A stretch of 64,000 nt of DNA from Actinoplanes subtropicus (GTDB lineage Bacteria; Actinomycetota; Actinomycetes; Mycobacteriales; Micromonosporaceae): assembly GCF_000721705.1 (NCBI RefSeq), contig NZ_JOJL01000027.1:186001-250000 (forward strand), in the 5' to 3' direction. This document shows, piece by piece, positions 19,202 through 26,473 of this stretch. The first letter of the stretch is position 1, and each line of letters starts with the position of its first letter. The translations under genes were made by a program, and so were the position numbers. The notes under the pieces were generated by a model that saw only the letters and a list, made by a program, of their open reading frames with translations, was not told the DNA's origin and did not search any database.

Positions 19202-20196
19202 CGCCGGGCGCCGTCGACCGGGTGGACGTGGTGACGTTCGAATGGACGCCCAGGCTCGCGCGCGGCGGCAGCGGGCTCGGCGTCGTACGGTCGTCGCTGC
19301 CGGAACACGAGCAGGCGCGCTGGTGCGACGAACTGGTCACCCGGGTCTCCGTACCGCCGGGCGACTCGGAACCCAGCACGTGCTACCTGCGCTTCGGGGA
19401 CCGGGCGGTGCTGCTGCACCGGACCCCGGTCCAGGATCAACTGAACCGCGGGTCGACCAGGACCACGGCGTTGATCGGGCCCCGGTCGGTGCTGACGCTG
19501 GACCGCGCGATCGCGCTGCGGCCGGACACCGAGCCGGACGAGTGCGACGGGCCGTACGAGTCCTACCCGGGCGAGTGGGCCGGCGCCAGCGACGACGACG
19601 ATCTGCTGGCCTCGCTGGCCAAGGGGCACCGCGACAAGGCGATCACGCTGGTGGCCGGGCTGCTGAACGGGGTGCCGGCGGAGGGCTACGCGATCCGGGC
19701 GGGGAACGCCGATCCGCGGGTCCTGCTCTGGGTGGCGTCGCGCTGCGTGCCCGCCGAGGCGTGGACGTTCTCCACCCGGGAGAGTTCGACCACGGCGGCC
19801 GGGCTGCCGATGCTGGTGTTCGCCACCGGCCAGCAGCCCCGATCCAGTTTCGGCTCGCAGCGCCCGTGGCTCGATCTGAGCCGGCCGCTGCCGGAGCGGC
19901 CGGACACCGTGGCCGCCGCGACCCGCCGCGTCGACGACGTCCTTACCGGACGATCGCGGACCGTGCCGCTCCCCCAGACCCAGGCCCCGCCCCAGATCCA
20001 GCCTCAGCCCCGACTCCAGACCCGGCTCCAGCCCCAGCCCCCGCGACAGCGCCGGCCGGCGCCGGAGCAGGAGGCCGTCGCGCACCGGCCGCGGACCTGG
20101 CGGCCCGGCCCGTACGCGCTGCGGTTGTTCCTCTTGTTCGCCTGGTCGGCCGTCTTCATCGTGCTGCTCGCCCTCGCCGGACAGGTACGGCCGTGA
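19198..20196 (+). CDS. GTPase-associated (GAP1-N2-like) tail-anchored protein (operon gene 6)
   Basis: The product is 332 aa. Its N-terminus (VDVVTFEWTPRLARGGSGLG, then PEHEQARWCDELVTRVS and CYLRFGDRAVLLHRTP) resembles the N-terminal domain of 'GTPase-associated protein 1' families that accompany actinobacterial TRAFAC-type GTPases. A Gln/Pro-rich linker (about 258-285, repeated PQTQ and QPQP) leads to a C-terminal transmembrane helix (LRLFLLFAWSAVFIVLLALA). GTG 19198 overlaps the GTPase stop (GTGA), and its own stop overlaps the next start (GTGA). Likely a membrane-tethered effector or regulator of the upstream GTPase. The family call rests on memory of the motif and context and is moderate. 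Confidence 0.65.
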   Translation: MTPGAVDRVDVVTFEWTPRLARGGSGLGVVRSSLPEHEQARWCDELVTRVSVPPGDSEPSTCYLRFGDRAVLLHRTPVQDQLNRGSTRTTALIGPRSVLTLDRAIALRPDTEPDECDGPYESYPGEWAGASDDDDLLASLAKGHRDKAITLVAGLLNGVPAEGYAIRAGNADPRVLLWVASRCVPAEAWTFSTRESSTTAAGLPMLVFATGQQPRSSFGSQRPWLDLSRPLPERPDTVAAATRRVDDVLTGRSRTVPLPQTQAPPQIQPQPRLQTRLQPQPPRQRRPAPEQEAVAHRPRTWRPGPYALRLFLLFAWSAVFIVLLALAGQVRP

Positions 20197-21356
20197 GCCG
20201 GACCCGGATCGACCCGGACGTCCTGTCGGCGGCCCTGCAGGCGGCGGTGGTGCTCCTGCTCACGCTGGCGCGGTCCGATCCGCCGCGGACGGCCTCGATC
20301 GCGTTCATCGGGGTGGGCTGCTGCGCCTACCTGATGCTGTCCGCGGCCACGCTGCGCTACCCGGAGCGGGCCGCGGAGCTGCGCGGGATCCTGACCGTCA
20401 CCGGGACCCTCGCGGCGGCGGGTTTCGTGCTGCGGCTCGGACCGGATCCGGCCGGCGCGCTACGGGAGTGGACGCTGTTCACGGTCGGCGCCGGAGTGCT
20501 GTTCCTGAGCACCGGATGGCCGGCCGGGTTCCGCTGGACGACCGGCGGCCAATGGGTGGCGGCCGGTCTGACGCTGGCCGCCGCGGTCGCCCTCGTACCG
20601 GCCCGGGGACTCGACGGCACGCGAGCCGGCGCGCTGCTGGCCTACTCCGCCCCGGTGCCGGTCCTCGCCCTCGCCCTGACCGCGCTGGCGGCCGGTGCCG
20701 CGCGGCTCTCGCCGGCCCGGTTCTCGCTGACCGCGCAGGCCTGGGTCGTGTCGCTGCCGCCGCTCGCCGTCTACGCGTACACCCGGGATCCCGGCGCCCT
20801 GCCGCTGGTCGGCCTGCCGCTGTTCGCGGTGCTGGTCGCGGCCCATCTGACCGGGTTGGGCGGCGGCTGGTTGCGGCTGCTCGCGGTGAGCACCAGCAGC
20901 GTCCTGTGCGTCGTGGCCGGCGTCGCCGGGCTGATCGCGTTCCATCCCGGCGGCGCCTTCCGGCTGACCGGCCCCGCCTCCGCCCGCGACCTGCTCGGGG
21001 CCGCTCCCGGCACCACCGGATCGGTCGCCGGCGGCCCGGCCGTCGTCCTGCTCCTCGCACTCTCCGCCGTCCTGTCCGTCCAGGTCGCACTGCTGTTCGC
21101 GGCGGTCGTCCGGCGGCCGGAACGGGACCGCGACGAGGTGCTCCCGTTCGTCGCCGGCGTCACCGTCCTGCTGCTCGTGCTCCTGGCCGGCCCGGGCGCC
21201 GCCGGCGCCGGCCTGCCGGTGCCGGCCAGCCTCGCCGTGCTGCCGATCGCGTCCGACGGGGCGAGCTACCTCATCACGCTGGCCGGAGTCGGCCTCCTCT
21301 TCGGCGTGGCCGCCGACCGACGCCGCGAAACGCCGAGCGGCCAGGGCCGCCGATGA
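20193..21356 (+). CDS. polytopic membrane protein ending the GTPase operon (gene 7)
   Basis: The product is 387 aa with about ten hydrophobic helices, including LSAALQAAVVLLLTLA, AAAGFVLRLG, LALALTALAAGAARL, VLCVVAGVAGLIAF, AVVLLLALSAVLSVQVALLFAAVV and VTVLLLVLLAGPGAAG. GTG 20193 overlaps the previous stop (GTGA). No transporter signature is visible. As the last gene of a vWA/tubulin/GTPase set it may be an integral-membrane platform, or a pore if the system acts in defence or cell death. That last idea is speculation. Confidence 0.7.
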   Translation: MSRTRIDPDVLSAALQAAVVLLLTLARSDPPRTASIAFIGVGCCAYLMLSAATLRYPERAAELRGILTVTGTLAAAGFVLRLGPDPAGALREWTLFTVGAGVLFLSTGWPAGFRWTTGGQWVAAGLTLAAAVALVPARGLDGTRAGALLAYSAPVPVLALALTALAAGAARLSPARFSLTAQAWVVSLPPLAVYAYTRDPGALPLVGLPLFAVLVAAHLTGLGGGWLRLLAVSTSSVLCVVAGVAGLIAFHPGGAFRLTGPASARDLLGAAPGTTGSVAGGPAVVLLLALSAVLSVQVALLFAAVVRRPERDRDEVLPFVAGVTVLLLVLLAGPGAAGAGLPVPASLAVLPIASDGASYLITLAGVGLLFGVAADRRRETPSGQGRR

Positions 21357-21390
21357 TCCTTCAGACTTTCGAACCAGCTACCGGTTCCGC

Positions 21391-21396
21391 CACAGT
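21391..21396 (+). promoter_or_regulatory. possible leaderless -10
   Basis: CACAGT lies exactly 6 nt before GTG 21403, the same geometry as other leaderless starts here. It is the main reason for choosing GTG 21403. Confidence 0.4.
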
Positions 21397-21402
21397 GGTC
21401 AG

Positions 21403-21999
21403 GTGACAACGGCGAGAGAACGTCCCGTGACACCGATCCAACCGGATCCCGGCCCCGATCCCGGTCAGCGGGCCGAATTGGTGGCCGGGCTGCGAGCACT
21501 CGCGCAATTCCTCGAGGAGCGGCCAGAAATACCGTGCCCGCAGAGCATCCGCGCACAGCACACCGTCCTCCCGCCGGCCGACGCAAAAGGCCAACGGCTG
21601 CCGCTACCCGATGAAGCCAAGATCGCGGCGGTACGCGAAATAGCCGGCTTGCTCGGCGTACCGCCGCGGATCGACGACAGCCGAGCCACGTTCCCCTATC
21701 CCCTCGGCGGCGACGTCCACTACGTCATGCCCGCCCTGCTCGGCGAACAACCGGCTGCCAACGCCATGAATCGCGTGGTCAACCGCGGCGGAGCAGCTCG
21801 GCGGCCGCGGTCATGGCGCGCATCTTGCCGGTCGCCGAATCCCAGGGCAGGTACTTCATGCCGCAATCGGGGGCGAGCACCACTTTCTCGGGCGCGACGT
21901 ACGGCAGGGCGCGCCGCACCCGCTCGACGACCGTGTCGACCGCCTCGACCTCGGGGTCGGCCAGGTCGAGCACGCCCAGCACGATGGTCTTGCCGGTGA
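21403..21999 (+). pseudogene. truncated small actinobacterial protein, reading on antisense to a MetE-like gene
   Basis: The frame is 198 codons, but only about the first 125 look like a protein: AELVAGLRALAQFLEERPEI, then LPDEAKIAAVREIAGLLGV and ATFPYPLGGDVHYVMP. This recalls short actinomycete proteins that begin RAELVAGLRALADFLE. From about position 21779 the frame is antisense to the MetE-like gene and becomes Arg/Pro-rich with no coding character. The natural C-terminus seems to have been lost where the two genes meet. A leaderless -10 precedes GTG 21403. It may be decaying or still make a shortened product with a nonsense tail. Confidence 0.5.
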
Positions 22000-22807
22000 G
22001 GTGTTTCAGTACCGAGGTGGCGAGACGGGACTGGGCCGTCTCGATCGAGATCTGGTCGCAGGCGCAGTCGGCCAGTTCCGGCAGGAACGAGTAGCCCGAC
22101 GGCCGCTCGTGGACGATCGCCGCGTAGCCGAAACAGAGATGCACCACCGTGGTGCCGGCCGCGCCGTCCAGGGCGCGGTGGAGAGCTCTCAGGCCGTACG
22201 CGCGGGCCGGCTCCGGCCGGGCCTGGAGCCAGGGCTCGTCCAGCTGGACGATGTCCGCGCCGGCCGCGAAGAGGTCACGCACCTCCGCGTTGACGGCGTC
22301 GGCGTAGGCGTACGCAAGGATTTCGGGGTTTCGGTAGTAATCGTCCACCGTCTGCTGGGACATGGTGAAGGGGCCGGGCACGGTGACCTTGATCGTACGG
22401 TCGGTGTGCGCCCGCAGGAAGCGGACGTCGGCCACCTGCACCGGACGCGGCCGGCGCACCTCACCGACCACCCGGGGCACGAGATTCGGCTGACCGCCGC
22501 GGCCCGGCGACTCGCCCGGATTGTCGTGATCGAGCCCGGTCAGCGCCGTCGCGAAGTGGTTCGAGTAGCTCTCCCGGCGGATCTCGCCGTCGGTCAGGAC
22601 GTCCAGGCCGGCCTCCTCCTGGGCCCGGATCGCCAGCAGCGTCGCGTCGTCCTGGGCGCGGGCGAGGTCTTCCGGCGCGGGCCGCCACAGCTCGGCCGCC
22701 CGCACCCGCGGCGGCAGCCGCGCCGCGAGCCGGCCCCGGTCGATCAGCCACTCCGGCTGCGGAAAGCTACCTACGAGGCTGGTCGGGAACAGCGGGAGGG
22801 TCGGCAT
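21779..22807 (-). CDS. MetE-like cobalamin-independent methionine synthase family protein
   Basis: The product is 342 aa, about the size of the MetE C-terminal (UROD/MetE-like) barrel alone. It begins with PTSLVGSFPQPEWL, typical of this family, followed by EEAGLDVLTDGEIRRESY and VPGPFTMSQQ. Zinc ligands are visible as VVHLCFGY (His and Cys near residues 223-225) and APDCGMKY (Cys near 315), with QLDEPWL in between. Family members transfer methyl groups to thiols such as homocysteine. Stand-alone short forms often have an uncertain substrate. Its 3' end overlaps the antisense reading frame of the truncated gene to its left. A GATACT box 6 nt before ATG suggests a leaderless mRNA. Confidence 0.85.
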   Translation of the reverse strand: MPTLPLFPTSLVGSFPQPEWLIDRGRLAARLPPRVRAAELWRPAPEDLARAQDDATLLAIRAQEEAGLDVLTDGEIRRESYSNHFATALTGLDHDNPGESPGRGGQPNLVPRVVGEVRRPRPVQVADVRFLRAHTDRTIKVTVPGPFTMSQQTVDDYYRNPEILAYAYADAVNAEVRDLFAAGADIVQLDEPWLQARPEPARAYGLRALHRALDGAAGTTVVHLCFGYAAIVHERPSGYSFLPELADCACDQISIETAQSRLATSVLKHLTGKTIVLGVLDLADPEVEAVDTVVERVRRALPYVAPEKVVLAPDCGMKYLPWDSATGKMRAMTAAAELLRRG

Positions 22808-22813
22808 GCACCC

Positions 22814-22819
22814 AGTATC
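22814..22819 (-). promoter_or_regulatory. leaderless -10 of the MetE-like gene
   Basis: Read on the minus strand, GATACT (22819-22814) is followed by 6 nt and ATG 22807. No Shine-Dalgarno sequence is present. Confidence 0.5.
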
Positions 22820-22857
22820 CCCGGCCGCCGGCGATTGACCGTTGCCTCGACGGCTCG

Positions 22858-22863
22858 CAGGCT
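22858..22863 (+). promoter_or_regulatory. possible leaderless -10
   Basis: CAGGCT lies 6 nt before ATG 22870; weak match, same spacing as the other leaderless starts. Confidence 0.3.
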
Positions 22864-22869
22864 GGATCG

Positions 22870-23466
22870 ATGAGGTGGAGCGGATCCGGTGCCCGGCGAA
22901 CCGCCCGGCGGCTCGCCGTCGTCGACGGCTACCGGTTCCCGGCCGGCGTCCGCCACCGGTTCACCGTGGCGCGCGGCGACCTCGGCACCGCCGAGGTCGC
23001 CCTGGTGCAGAGCGCGGCCCGGCAGTGGTTCCGGCTGGCCGCCCGCCACCCCACGGCCCGCTTGGCGATGCCCTCGGTCGTCGTCGACGATCTGTGGCGC
23101 GAGATGGTCCGCGACACCCGCGACTACGCCGAGTTCTGCGCCGCCGCGTTCGGCCGCCCGTTGCCCCGCCCGCCGGAGCCCGAGGCGGACCGCCCGGCCC
23201 GGCTGGCCACCACGTTCCGCCTGGCTCGGGAGGACGAGCCGGGCCGGGAGGACGAGCCGGGCCGGGAGGACGAGCCGGGCCCGCCCGCGGCGTTGCCGCT
23301 GCTGTTCCGCGTCGACCGGGAGCTGGGCGTGCCGGGCGGCGCCTACTACCTGGCCGACTGCGGCGGCGGCTGGGAGGTCTGCCACGGGATGCCCGGAGCA
23401 GCCTGCCTGAGGCACATCACCGGCATCAGGTACGCGCGCCGCTGGCTGGTGCGCTTCGACTCTTGA
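22870..23466 (+). CDS. unknown protein with DLWREMVRDTRDYAEFC motif and in-frame repeat
   Basis: The product is 198 aa. The core motif VVVDDLWREMVRDTRDYAEF, then CAAAFGRPL, matches a family of small actinobacterial proteins (VDDLWHEFVLHTRDYAAFC type) that shares features with glycine-rich-domain (GRDP-like) proteins. The function is unknown. Residues about 120-137 are three perfect copies of an 18-bp repeat encoding REDEPG-type units, an acidic linker that may vary in number. The C-terminal part has four Cys (YYLADCGGGWEVCHGMPGAA followed by CLR). Two other frames are also open, but this one has the family motif. It diverges from the MetE-like gene. Confidence 0.65.
   Translation: MRWSGSGARRTARRLAVVDGYRFPAGVRHRFTVARGDLGTAEVALVQSAARQWFRLAARHPTARLAMPSVVVDDLWREMVRDTRDYAEFCAAAFGRPLPRPPEPEADRPARLATTFRLAREDEPGREDEPGREDEPGPPAALPLLFRVDRELGVPGGAYYLADCGGGWEVCHGMPGAACLRHITGIRYARRWLVRFDS
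23227..23280 (+). repeat. three perfect 18-bp tandem repeats
   Basis: Three identical units (23227-23244, 23245-23262, 23263-23280) of CGGGAGGACGAGCCGGGC lie in frame in the host gene and add the same six residues each time. Perfect identity implies recent slippage, so copy number may differ between strains. Confidence 0.9.
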
Positions 23467-23525
23467 TCCATCCGCTCTAGGATTCCCGCCGGGGACCTAC
23501 CCCGTGGCGGAAGAGGTGGCTGACC

Positions 23526-23987
23526 TTGTGGAAGAGGATGTGGCGGGCCGTCGGCGCGTGGCCCGGCTTCACCCCGGTGGCCCGCAGCCTGGTCGGTCTC
23601 GACAAGTGGCTCGGCCGGATCAGCCGCGGGCGGGTGGTCGCGCTGGGCATGGCCCCGTCGCTGATCCTGACCACCACCGGGCGCCGCTCCGCGCAGCCCC
23701 GTAGCTGTCCGCTGCAGTTCGTCCGGGACGGCGACGACCTCATCGTGATCGCCTCCAACTGGGGCGGGGCGAACGACCCGGGCTGGGCCTGGAACCTGCG
23801 CGCCGACCCCACCGCCCGGGTGCTGCTGGGCGGCCGCGACTTCCCGGTCACGGCCCGGGAGACCGAGGGCGCCGACCGCGACCGCCTCTGGCGCCTGATC
23901 GTCGACCAGTGGCCGGGGTATCAGGCGTACCAGACCCGCGCGTCCCACCGGGAGCTGCGCATCTTCCGCCTCACCCCGGCCGCCTGA
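23526..23987 (+). CDS. DDN-like F420/flavin-dependent oxidoreductase (nitroreductase family)
   Basis: The product is 153 aa, the usual length of the deazaflavin-dependent nitroreductase (DDN) family. Typical family elements are the basic amphipathic N-terminus, a LILTTTGRRSAQPRSCPLQF strand-turn, VIASNWGGANDPGWAWNL and the C-terminal WRLIVDQWPGYQAYQTRASH. Members of this fold bind F420, FMN or lipids and reduce quinones or nitro compounds. A TTG start at 23526 is preferred because GAGGTGG lies about 7 nt upstream; ATG 23538 is the alternative. It converges on the LacI gene, overlapping its 3' end by 17 bp. Confidence 0.88.
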   Translation: MWKRMWRAVGAWPGFTPVARSLVGLDKWLGRISRGRVVALGMAPSLILTTTGRRSAQPRSCPLQFVRDGDDLIVIASNWGGANDPGWAWNLRADPTARVLLGGRDFPVTARETEGADRDRLWRLIVDQWPGYQAYQTRASHRELRIFRLTPAA

Positions 23988-24984
23988 CCGCCGGCTTGCT
24001 GCTTTCCCGGGGCAGGATCCGGTACGGGATGGTGACCCGTCGCGGGCGCCGGCCGGGCTCGGCGATCCGCTCGATCAGCAGGTCGATCGCCACCTCGGCC
24101 AGCCTCGCCTTGTCGATGCCGACCGTGGTCAGCGGGGGCACGGCGTACCGCCCGTCGGTGATGTCGTCGTAGCCGGCGACGGAGACGTCGTCGGGGACCC
24201 GGATGCCCCGGCGCCACAGCGTGTTGAGCGCCCCGAGCGCCTGCGAGTCGGTCAGGCAGAAGATCGCGTCGGGCAGCGGGCAACGGTCGAGGTACTCGTC
24301 GAGGGCCGCGGCCGCGGCGGCGGTCGTCCAGGTCGGGTTGGGGATCTCGAGGTCGGCCGAGGGGGCGAGGCCGGCGGCGGTGAGCGCCTGGCGGTAGCCC
24401 TCGCGGCGGAGGCGGGCGCTCTCCGACACGAACAGGCCCAGCATCGCGATGCGGCGATGCCCGAGGCCGATGAGGTGCTCGACCAGGTCCCGGCTGGCCG
24501 CCACGTTGTCGACCCAGACATGGTCGGTGGTGTCCTGCCGTACCTCGCCGAGGAAGACCATCGGCGGGGTGACCGGGGTCGGCTGGAGGGCGGCGCTGGT
24601 GAGCAGCACCGGGCTCATGATCAGGCCGTCGATCAGGTGCCGCCGGGCCTGGGACAGCAGGTGCCGCTCCCGCTCGTAGTTGTCGAAGCCGGTCTCCTCG
24701 ATCTGCACCCCGAGGTCGCGCCCGGCGGCGGCGAGCGCGAACTCGCGGATCAGCTCGGCGGAGTACGGCGAGCTGAGATTCGGCAGGGCCAGGCAGATCA
24801 GGCCGCTGCGGCCGTTGCGCAGGCCGCGCGCGGAGAAGTTCGGCACGTAGTTCAGGGCGGCCACGGCCGACTCGACGCGGGCGCGCACCTCGGGGCTGAA
24901 CCGCCCGGTGCCGTTGACCACATTCGACACCGTCTTCGCCGAGACCCCGGCGTGGAGGGCCACGTCCTTCAGCGTCACCCGCAT
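23971..24984 (-). CDS. LacI-family transcriptional repressor of the arabinoside operon
   Basis: The product is 337 aa, standard LacI length. The N-terminal HTH reads TLKDVALHAGVSAKTVSNVV with hinge NYVPNFSARGLRNGRSG. The periplasmic-binding-like effector domain follows, with VPDDVSVAGYDDITDGRYAV and PLTTVGIDKARLAEVAIDLL. The gene diverges from a binding protein-permease-GH51 operon. The perfect palindrome TTCAACGTTGAA in the shared intergenic region is its likely operator. Inducer is predicted to be arabinose or an arabino-oligosaccharide, inferred from the GH51 enzyme. Confidence 0.93.
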   Translation of the reverse strand: MRVTLKDVALHAGVSAKTVSNVVNGTGRFSPEVRARVESAVAALNYVPNFSARGLRNGRSGLICLALPNLSSPYSAELIREFALAAAGRDLGVQIEETGFDNYERERHLLSQARRHLIDGLIMSPVLLTSAALQPTPVTPPMVFLGEVRQDTTDHVWVDNVAASRDLVEHLIGLGHRRIAMLGLFVSESARLRREGYRQALTAAGLAPSADLEIPNPTWTTAAAAAALDEYLDRCPLPDAIFCLTDSQALGALNTLWRRGIRVPDDVSVAGYDDITDGRYAVPPLTTVGIDKARLAEVAIDLLIERIAEPGRRPRRVTIPYRILPRESSKPAVRRPG

Positions 24985-25078
24985 CTGCCGCGCTCACCCC
25001 GCCTCCACAGCTTTCTCATCATACGAAGGCCTCTTGCCAACCCGGCCCCCGGAAACAATCCTGACGCTTACTCCCCGA

Positions 25079-25090
25079 TTCAACGTTGAA
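25079..25090. promoter_or_regulatory. LacI-type operator palindrome
   Basis: TTCAACGTTGAA is a perfect 12-bp palindrome with the central CG typical of LacI-family sites. It lies in the intergenic region between the divergent LacI gene and the importer operon, 41 bp before the binding-protein start. Confidence 0.6.
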
Positions 25091-25131
25091 CCACGACCGG
25101 ACGCAAGGCCGGGCGGAGGAGGGCGGAGCTC

Positions 25132-26460
25132 ATGACCGGACCGATGTCACGCCGTACGCTCATGAAGGGTGTTTTCGCCGGTCTCGGCGCCGCTTCTCTC
25201 GCCGCCTGCTCCTCCCCCGTTGGCGCCGGGATCGCCGGCACCCCGATCGATCCCGGCACCGTCGACTACTGGAATCTCTTCGGTGGCGGCGACGGCGTCC
25301 GGATGCAGCAGATGGAGGACGCCTACCGCAAGGCGAACCCCGGCACACCCCTGCAGGCGGTCACGCTGGCCTGGGGGAACCCGTACTACACCAAGCTCAC
25401 CCTGGCCACCGTCGGCCGCAAGCCGCCGAACGTGGCGGTCTCGCACCTGACCCGGATGAAGACCCTGCAGGCGGCCGACCTGCTGGAGGAGCTCAAGCCG
25501 GCGGATCTCGCCCGGCACGGGATGTCGGCCGAGATGTTCAACCAGCGCGCCTGGAACGCCGGGCTGGTCGGCGGCAAGGCGTACGCGATCCCGATCGACA
25601 CCCATCCGTTCGTGCTGTTCTACAACACCAAGATCTGCGGGCAGGCCGGCCTGCTGGACGCGGCCGGCAACCTGGCGCCGATCGCCGGGCCCGACGCCTT
25701 CACCGAAGCGCTGGCCAAGGTGCAGAAGGTGACCGGCCAGTTCGGCGCCACGCACGGGATCAACGGCGACACGGCGACCCCGTGGCGGCTCTTCCAGACG
25801 CTCTATTCCCAGCTCGGCGGCGAGGTGCTCGGCGACGAGGGCACCAGGGTGGTGCTCGACGACGCCAAGGCCACGCAGGTGCTGTCCTTCCTGCGTACCC
25901 TCACTGTTGAAAAGAAACTGATGCCGGGCAGCATCGACTACCAGGGCGCGATCGCGCTGTTCGCGAACGGCGCGGCCGGCTTCCACCTCAACGGCGAATG
26001 GGAGATCAGCACCTTCCAGACCGCGAAGATGCCGTTCGGCATGACGCTGGTGCCCAACGTCTACGGCGGCACCTACGCGGTCCAGGCCGACTCGCACACG
26101 CTGGTCGTCCCGAAGGGCGGCGCCGCCGCGAGCGGCCAGCTGGACCGGTCGCTGGGCTTCATCAAGTCGATGCTCGACCAGAGCATGACGTGGGCGCAGG
26201 GCGGCCACATCCCGGCCTGGCTGCCGGTCGCGCAGAGCGACGCCTTCAAGAAGCTCACCCCGCAGTCGAACTACGCGGCGGCCGCGGACTCCGCGGTGTA
26301 CGACCCGCCCGGCTGGTACTCCGGCTCCGGCTCGGACTTCGAGAACATCATGGGCTCGGCCATCGGCGCCGTCGAAGCCGGCCAGTTGGCGCCGGACGCC
26401 GCGATCGCGCAGATCCGGACCAAGCTCTCCGCGCTCGCGAGCACAGCGTCGCCGGTCTGA
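25132..26460 (+). CDS. sugar ABC transporter substrate-binding lipoprotein (arabinoside operon)
   Basis: The product is 442 aa. The N-terminus is MSRRTLMKGVFAGLGAASL followed by AACSS: a twin-arginine motif plus a lipobox with the modified Cys near residue 26, so a Tat-exported lipoprotein is likely. The body is a family 1 extracellular solute-binding protein (VDYWNLFGGGDGVRMQQMED, YAIPIDTHPFVLFYNTKI, FHLNGEWEISTF). A strong GGAGGAGGGCGGAG precedes ATG 25132; ATG 25144 is also possible and is closer to the Tat motif. It is first in the operon with two permeases and a GH51 enzyme, implying uptake of arabinose-containing oligosaccharides. Confidence 0.92.
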   Translation: MTGPMSRRTLMKGVFAGLGAASLAACSSPVGAGIAGTPIDPGTVDYWNLFGGGDGVRMQQMEDAYRKANPGTPLQAVTLAWGNPYYTKLTLATVGRKPPNVAVSHLTRMKTLQAADLLEELKPADLARHGMSAEMFNQRAWNAGLVGGKAYAIPIDTHPFVLFYNTKICGQAGLLDAAGNLAPIAGPDAFTEALAKVQKVTGQFGATHGINGDTATPWRLFQTLYSQLGGEVLGDEGTRVVLDDAKATQVLSFLRTLTVEKKLMPGSIDYQGAIALFANGAAGFHLNGEWEISTFQTAKMPFGMTLVPNVYGGTYAVQADSHTLVVPKGGAAASGQLDRSLGFIKSMLDQSMTWAQGGHIPAWLPVAQSDAFKKLTPQSNYAAAADSAVYDPPGWYSGSGSDFENIMGSAIGAVEAGQLAPDAAIAQIRTKLSALASTASPV

Positions 26461-26473
26461 GGAGGTACGCACC

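Noticed and set aside
23477..23851. Minus-strand frame opposite the DDN-like gene
   Set aside because: Antisense shadow; the plus-strand product matches a known family over its full length.
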